Program-made: the position numbers and the translations under genes | In this document: positions 56,313 to 64,000 of the stretch, in pieces | Layout of the letters: every line of letters starts with the position of its first letter | Numbering within the stretch: position 1 is the stretch's first letter | The notes under the pieces: generated by a model | What the model was told of the DNA's origin: nothing | What the model saw: only the letters and a program-made list of their open reading frames with translations | The model's database searches: none | From: Brachionus manjavacas | Taxonomy: Eukaryota; Rotifera; Eurotatoria; Ploima; Brachionidae | Direction of reading: 5' to 3' | Length of the DNA: 64,000 bases | NCBI GenBank assembly: GCA_019054805.1 | Contig: JAHQIY010000003.1 | Span: 4,092,001 to 4,156,000, forward strand

Positions 56313-59300
56313 TTTAAAATTATTTATAGCTCAAAACATCTAAAAATAATTTTTAATTTAAATAGCTTATTTTATCAAATTAATTTAACACAAAAAAGCA
56401 AGAAAAATTTTTGGTAAATTCCATTAAAAAGGGACAAAACGAACTGATAACAGTTCTATAACTTTTTTTTTCTATAAGCAAAAATGCATTAAGCTCAAAG
56501 CATCCAAAAAAAAATTAAATTTAATAAAATTAAAAAAATTCAGCACTAATAGTTTAAAAGTTTTTCTATAGATTTTTTATATTTTCATGTTCAGAACAAA
56601 CCATGTAGAAAATAAATTTTAAAATAATTTATTGTTTTCTCTTTTTTAGCTTGACTAAAATGCATTGAAAATTAGCAAAAAAATCTAAGCTAAATTACAA
56701 GGTTTTTAAGATATTTTGGCGACGGCTTTAATAACCGCGACACAATTAAAAAAGAAACTTGCTCATTGGAATTTTATTAAAATTTTTGATTAATTCCGAT
56801 CCGCTTTGGGAACACTTGAAACTAAATGCTGTTCTTTCGGAGGGTCAACTAAATTTGCTAGTTAAAAGCAATTATTCTATTAAAATGTCCTAGTTTGACT
56901 GGAAGGATCGACTCGGTGCCATGAATCGTTTCCTGTGTCTCTTGTTCCGAGTCTAACTTATTAATCAAGCTCACTGTATCACTTTAATACTTGACTATTA
57001 AAAAGCAATCAATCTGGCCTACAAAATAGCTTACCGCACTAAAAAAAGATTGATGTAAAAATCACAAAATGAATAATTCATAAAGTATAGGTTATTTGGG
57101 TCCCTAGGCCAATTTAAATCGCTTTTAAGCCGATTTCAAAACTTGAATACGACGAGACGAATGGCACTACACAAAAATGTAGTTGCAATTAAATTTTAGT
57201 TTTTAATTAACAATTTTCAATTGATCCAATTTCAACTTGTTTACAAACAAAAATTTTTTTTAAAAAACATCATTAAATTTAAAGTGTTTTTATTTGAAAA
57301 AAAAAAGAAAAAAAGGGGATAATAAAAACATGAAAATATTCGCTAATTAAAAAGTGTAGTATTTTTATATCGAATTTAGTTTGTTCTCGGCTTAAATCAC
57401 TCACAAACAATTCGCTCTAAATTATATACATAAACACCTTAAACGATTTTGAGTTTATGGTCAAAAAATAATCGAAGCCGAAAATTTTTGTATACCTTTA
57501 AAAAATTTAAATTGTTTTTGGGATACACGGCTTTGTGTGTTGTTGTTGATGAGTCCAAATGAAACCAACAACTCATCATAAAGTTGAATAAAATCAAGCC
57601 TGCCAAAGTTAATAGGACTTACATGAGTCTTTTTTCTAGACAACGAGTTTATTTTTCAAAGGAAAATAAACTCGGTTTGTATATTTTTTTAGTAATCTTA
57701 CAAAAAAAAATGATTTTGTAATTCTAGAAATAGGCCGAGTCCAAACAAAACAAATTCAAATAAGTTCTTGCTAGATACTCAAGGTTTTCTGGTAAAACAA
57801 AACCAAATTTTTCGATCAAATAATATTTTTTAGATTGAGTGTTGGAAAAATTTATCATTTTTGAACAAAATATGCGAAGCCTTTGGGCTAAGGTTTTAAA
57901 TTTCAACAAAAAAAAGGATTAAAAAAACTTTTAAATTTAAAAATCTAATTCAAAATTTGCATAAGATTTAGACAAATTAAATATTGGTGAGCTCGGTTTT
58001 ATTGAGCCCTAGTTAACTAGTTCCGAAATAAGTTGCATTTTTTTTTACAACTATTTGCCTCGGAGATACAAAAATATTAATTTATGCTCATCGGCGGAAA
58101 ACTGGCAGAGATTCAATCAATACAATAAATTATTCTTATCAATATGCTTTTATCTGGCTTGATTTATTCGAAAATTTTTTTTTTCCAAACTTGTCATAAT
58201 TGCATTTAATCTTTGAATTAATTAAATTTTGAATAACAATAAATATTTTACTCAAAATAATAATTATTTTTATTGAACAACTAAATCGAGTCTAGAGCTC
58301 GTTCAACAAATACAGATAAATAAATAAATAAAAAAATTATTGAATTATCTAGTGGAATTATCTGAATTGCAGAGTGAGCTTTAGATTTAAGGTAGCATTA
58401 GTGAGCTCTCTTATCTATCGAAAAGTTATGTAATGTTTTTTGATATCTGTTCACGATTTTTACAATAAATCATAAAGATAAGTTACTAGAAAATTAATCT
58501 TTATCGCAATCGAGCCGCGTTGTTTAGGCTGCCAACAAAATAATGATTCAAATCTCATTTAAAACAGATAAAAATAATAAATTTTAAATTATTAAATAAT
58601 AGTTGTTTTTGTTTATCATTGCATATTTTTTGCTAAGCTTCGATTTCTTAATTAGACCATGCGATTTATCTTAGTCAGCTTTTTGGGCTCCTTGCCACAA
58701 ATACCAATTGCATTAATAAATTAAAAGTTTTGAAAAGTTAATTGCTAGAATCAAGAGTGTTTAGTAAATTTTAAATTGCTCAATAAATTTTCCAAAATAA
58801 AAATCAAGAGTCCAAACTGGCTGTCAAGTGCTTTTTTTGTTAGGGCTTTGGAAATTTTATAAATTTAACTTAAAAAACAAACAAACAAACACATAATACT
58901 CGGACTAATTGGTAAATATTTAAGGCTTAGAGAGTCCCAGCGCTTTCAAGACCCAAATACTTCAATCAATAATTGTTTACTGAATTGGATCAAAATTTTC
59001 AAACCATCGAACTACCTTTGATTCGATTTGAAAGATAATCAACTTAATGATTTTCGCTTCTATATCAAACGATTCGCTCATGCGCCTCATTTAATCTTCT
59101 ATCAGCCCACGACTCATTCTTCAACTGCTAATTCAATCAATACTGGATTTAGCCTAATTCCCTATATTCTAAAAAAATTCAATTTTTACAAACATTACCA
59201 AAAATAAAGTTCTAAAACATATTTTAACAAAAATTAATTTTATAAAATACTATAATAGCCGCAAAATTCATTCAGTCACAACAATTTAATTTGATATTTT

Positions 59301-62300
59301 TGCTATTAGGATAACAAGCCTTAATTAGACGAACATCCTTTGGCATACTAAAATCCAATTTTTTAAATTTGAATTCTCAAGCCACCTTATTCAAAATATT
59401 GGTCATTACTCCATTTATAAATCAATACATTGTGTCTGGTTTATTTAAACCAGTGGAAAAAATTTAGATTTTGCTCGAGACAGACTAAAACTAGAAAGAA
59501 TTTCTTTAAATTTTATTTCTAATAACGTAATTTTTTTTGAATTTTATAAATTTTGATTTTTTTTTAATCTTTTTTTAAATGTCAAAAATAAATAGAAAAA
59601 AAAAATTTTGATTTAGACCTTTAATCTAAGTTTTTATTTCATTTTAAAATAATCTTAAGTAAATGAAACTATTTTAAATTTTGCTTGAATTTTTAATTAT
59701 GTTTTTTGGTAAAAAAAATAATTTTAAAATTTTTCACCTAGTCATTCACTGATTTAATTGAATGTTTTTAACAAAAAATTTCCTTTTGAAACCCATTTAC
59801 ATTAAGAGACAAATTTAACTAGACAACGAACTCTTTAAAAGTGAAAATGGATTAAATGTAGCCTTGATTTTGAAGAGACTAAAAATAAATGAAACTTAGA
59901 AAAGACAAAGTGTAATGGTCTATTAATTCATAAAAGTTAAAAGATATTCTAGTCCTTTTTTTTATTACATAAAAAACAAATTTTACTAAGTAATTTGAGG
60001 CAACCCCAAGTCACCCCTAAGAGTCACTGTAAGATTTTATATTGAAGAAAATTTAAAAAAAATATCATTTTAATGTGCAATAACAATAAATAAATAGTCT
60101 CATTAAATTTGAAATTATATTTAATTTTTGAACAATTTAAGTTTTTCCTTTTGAAATTCTTTAAATTAAATATTTGATTTTAATTTTAATCTCAGAGAAT
60201 TTATAAGAGATAAAAAAAAATTTGTAACTCAAAAAATAGCTATTTATTCATATATTTTTGATAAAACAAAATTATCATGCAAAAAAGCATTGTTTGACTA
60301 AAATAGCATTAAATCTTAGATCATTGGTATCAGTTTTCTAGTGATGCTTTGAGGTTTTGGAATCATACCAAATAAGTGCACTCAAAACCTTATGAAAGAC
60401 TAATTTGCCATAAATGCTACTAATCCATTGACCAAATTTTCTCAGATTACCCTGTAAAATCGGCAGTGATAGTTCTTCGATACGCTATTAAGTACTTTTT
60501 TATTAAGTAATTATTAAATTTTTTTGATAAATAAAAAAAAATATGAAAAACCATAAAAAGGTTAAAACATTATTTTTTGAAACTCCTAAATAATCATCGA
60601 TTCCCTCCTTTTATTGCTGAAGAAAGAATAATTTATTTTTAAAAGGAAAACAGAATACGCTGAGAATAATTTGATGCATTTATTTTTATTAAAAATACAT
60701 TTATTCATTTATATTTTTTTTATTAAATTCTATTTAGAAATAATTGCCTAAAATATTGTACTTGGTAGACGGGTTAAAAATACATTTTGAACTTGGTTTA
60801 AAATTTTCTCCAACTCATAAAATCGGTCAAATTAATCTTTGAGTCGGGGTTTATTTCCTCATTTTTTTCGGATAAAACCAGTTCATGGAATAATATTTGG
60901 CTACAGAAATTAGTAAATAGGGCATAATTAGACTGATTGAATCTCAGGCTAATTTAAACCAAAGCCAAATTTGAAAATACCTTTGTGATTAAAAATGTAA
61001 TTAGTTCGAAAAACATTCAAATAACGATATCTTACAAGAATAAAATTTAATTAAAATTTTATTTTTATAAAATTGCTATTCAACTCTGAGGCTATTGTAA
61101 AATAGAACAGGTAAAATGGACTATTAATTAGTTCATTTTCTTGCTTTATTCTCGGATAAGCTAGAAGAGTGAGCCCTAAGGTTTCTCTCATTGCTCGTCT
61201 CGGACTAAGACCTAATTAGACATTGCACGGTTTGTAAAATCTCCTTGATCGGTTTGATGTTCTTTTAAAATCAATATCATAAAAATGGTCAAAAAAATTT
61301 GTTTCAAATCGAACATATAGATCAATCACTTATTTGATATTTTCGCAAATTGGTACAAAACATAAAAGTTAATTAACTCGATTCTAGACTTGGTATTTAT
61401 TAGCCAAAATGTCTGCATATTAAACGTCATTTAAAATAGCATAAAATTATCTGATAATCTTAAAAAATTTATGGCTTTTAATAAAAAAATAAAGTAATAA
61501 AAATTTGCCGGTTCGCTTTGGACCTAATTTTGCCAGCAGATAACTAGAATTGGAAAAAAAAATCTCATTAAATGTTACATCATCATCCTGCTAATTTATT
61601 GCAGCTACCCCTTTTAAAAATTGATTTTTAAATTTCTTGCGGAAGATTCATTAAGGAATTATAATACCTGGTTCCGTATTTTTATTTAAGCTGCTTAGAG
61701 AAGATGAGAATTTTTTAATTAAGCAATGAAAAATAATTTTCATGACAAAACGCTTGTTAAGTATTTTACCTAGCTCGGCAGCTTAGCACGATCTGTGTTG
61801 CCTCAAGTCTAGGCCGGGACTTGGACTTGAATTATCTGCTGATGTGATTAGCGCTAAATTAAATTTCTATTCCATAATTTTTCATTTCCAGTCTAAAAAA
61901 TAAACAAAAATTATTAGAAAAAAATTAACTAATTCCTTTCCATTGATCTGGAAGACTTGAGCCAAGACTAAATTACTCTTAAAGAAAAATAATTAAAAAT
62001 CCGACAAGCCTTGATAAGGAGCCACCATTTTCTGAACAAAACTGCATTCTGATTCAGTTTAAATTAGTCAGTATTTATTACTCAATCAATTTGGCCCAAG
62101 TTTGTGTATGATCACTTCATATGGGGAAATAATAAAAAAAGTTATAAATCAAGAGAGATTTGATTTTTTTGTTGAGTTACTTAATGAAATAATAATCAAA
62201 ATTGAGTTCTATTGAAAATTAAACTTGAACTTTATTTTAGATTTCATTCGGAAATTCTACTTAAGCCAAAAATTAGACGCTCTTTCCGCGATTAATCGGA

Positions 62301-64000
62301 AAAATTACCTACTATTATGTAACTTGAACATCTCTACATTTAGCCTAATCATACCGTAATTAAGAATCGATTCTTGCATAAGGGTTCCAGTATCAAATTT
62401 TTAATAAAAAATTCTAATAATTAAAATTAAGAACAACTCATTCAAAAAATTGAAATTTTTTTTTATTTATGTAAATTCTGTTGTTGCCAATTAAATATAA
62501 AAATTAAGATTGAATAATTTTTAAAATTTTAATTAACAATTTAATAAAATTATGAATTTATTATTAAGAAAATTTAGAAAAAATTTAAAATTAAAGCCAA
62601 CTTCTGTTGAATTTGAACTTTTTCTGTTTTTACCAATTCTGACCATGAGTGAAAAAATTTAAATAATTGAGAAATTTTTGGAAACTTCTTTTCTCTAAAT
62701 TTAGTTAGAAAATTACAAATTGATCAAGTACTGTTTAAGAGCTTGTTTTTTTGATTAAATGGTTATGCAAAATTTTTTTGCCGCAACTAAAAATAGACTC
62801 TCTACATAAAAGCCATCTAATTAATGATACAAAGTTGAAAAAAATTTTATCCGAGAACTGTAAAGTTCAGGCTATTTAATTCATTTAGGAACTAATGATT
62901 GATTGTCTGGCTTAAAATTTACTACAGAGGAACTTCAACTAAATATTTAAAAACTCTAATAGTTTCGACCGAGTCCCAGACGAATATAGCCAAACATTAA
63001 TCAAAAACTAAACTAGGTATGCCATCAATGTCATGCTAAAACAGGTGTATAGTATAAAATTAAGATTAATTAAAAAGCATCGTTGGCATGAATCGATCGA
63101 TTTAATCAATTTAAAAAAACAAGTATTTAAAATTTAAATTTTTCTTAATTAAATCCCAAACGAGTTCATTTTTTGAATATTGACTTAAAGTCCATCTTGT
63201 TGAATTTCAGCTAAATAAATTGACATTTTGAATGTCATTCGTGTGCTTTTTAAAACTAGTTGATCCAGTCAATAGAAGCTCTTGTTTTGAGTATTCGAAA
63301 AATTGAAATCAAATATCAGTTTTTCGTCATGGTTTGGCTTGTTGATTATTTTTTTTTAATCTTTAATTGAACTTAAAATTCAATAAAAAAACTCCATATG
63401 TGTCTAGAACTTCGTCTATTTTGCCAACAATACAACTTGCTCAGCTTGAGTTTTATGTGACTATTTTTGCAACAAATTCTCTTATCTCTTCAAAACTGAC
63501 CCAAATAGATTCTATTTTGAGTTGACAAAAAAAAGTTGTTATAAAGATAAAAGCGACACACAGAACTCTATGATTCATGTAATATTAGAAAAATCATATT
63601 TACACCTTTTTTTTTTCAAAATTGTTTAAATATTTAAATAATCCACGGGTTTTATTTGAAGAAAAAAATAAAAAGTTGGATCATTTGACTATTAATTCAA
63701 TATAAACCTGTTAAGTTTGGGTCAATTGAAAAAAAAATTTAGGCTAGCTTATTTATCTATTTCTAATAAAAAATAACATTTAAAAAGAAATTCACTAAGC
63801 ATTGGATTAGTGCACATGCTTATTTTAAAGGTATCTCTTTTTCGGTGAAGTAAATTTTCAGTCAATTTGAATAAAATCTTTAAAATTTTCGAATATTCTA
63901 AAGAAATTAATTTTTTTACGAATAATTTTTTACTCATATATTTCAACGTTAATGACAATAACAATTTTTAATTAAGACATTTTAGAATAACTAAAATTAG
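56313..64000. other. 7.7 kb without supportable gene
   Basis: No frame longer than about 70 codons and no LINE or transposon protein match was found on either strand. Unlike other intergenic DNA here it holds many islands of mixed composition (for example 56700-57010, 58920-59130, 61770-61860, 62840-63060) between A/T tracts. It may be upstream introns, exons or regulatory DNA of the membrane-protein gene or of a gene beyond the right edge. I see nothing specific enough to annotate. Confidence 0.5.

Noticed and set aside
57461-57909. Two 60-aa ORFs on the minus strand
   Set aside because: Short and of unknown type; they could be chance frames in a mixed-composition stretch, so not called as genes.
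63749-63964. 71-aa ORF on the minus strand at the right edge
   Set aside because: A/T-driven residue content and no recognisable motif.

Overview
This is a very AT-rich animal (metazoan) nuclear window: long A/T tracts, spliced genes with many introns of about 50 nt, and animal gene families (nicastrin, SLC1 glutamate transporters, a PDE5/6/11-type phosphodiesterase, SSNA1, LSm5, BOLA3, HPPD, SLC35A). A small-genome invertebrate is likely. A monogonont rotifer would fit the base composition and tiny introns, but that is a guess, not something the sequence proves.

Layout. 1-1590: 5' part of a LINE on the minus strand that runs off the left edge. 1740-3590: a palindromic, nested inverted-repeat element. 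3856-5092 (-): SLC35A nucleotide-sugar transporter, 3 exons. 8368-9777 (-): 4-hydroxyphenylpyruvate dioxygenase, 6 exons. 13327-19094 (+): nicastrin, 3 exons, whose 3.5 kb second intron carries a LINE insertion folded back on itself and an inverted array of a TTGTGTTGA motif. 20507-22402 (-): SLC1 paralogue A. 23.8-26.7 kb: LINE debris and a decayed Merlin-type (IS1016-like) DDE transposon with an acidic, zinc-finger tail. 28487-34198 (+): PDE11-like phosphodiesterase with two GAF domains, 6 exons, and a MITE with a perfect 9-bp target duplication in intron 1. 34.4-36.5 kb: two more LINE fragments. 37746-40428 (+): SLC1 paralogue B. 41-43 kb: unidentified decayed ORFs, probably mobile. 43677-48975: a compact block of BOLA3 (+), LSm5 (+), SSNA1 (-) and SLC1 paralogue C (-). 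49.5-50.5 kb: a perfect 20-bp hairpin and another LINE fragment. 51267-54272 (+): a secreted or anchored mucin-like Ser/Thr protein made of about 57 repeats of 48/51 nt. 54696-56312 (-): an orphan single-pass membrane protein. 56.3-64 kb: a 7.7 kb stretch with no gene that I can support.

The host genes do not form an operon-like pathway. The main local theme is a family of three SLC1 (excitatory amino-acid transporter) paralogues spread over 28 kb on both strands. All keep the TM8 arginine expected for acidic substrates, and their intron positions have diverged. Exon joins were worked out by hand from GT/AG sites and frame; each complete model given here sums to a multiple of three. No convincing undescribed biological system was found. 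The best candidates for novelty are the zinc-finger-tailed Merlin element, the unidentified repeated ORF fragments, the perfect hairpin and the orphan membrane protein.
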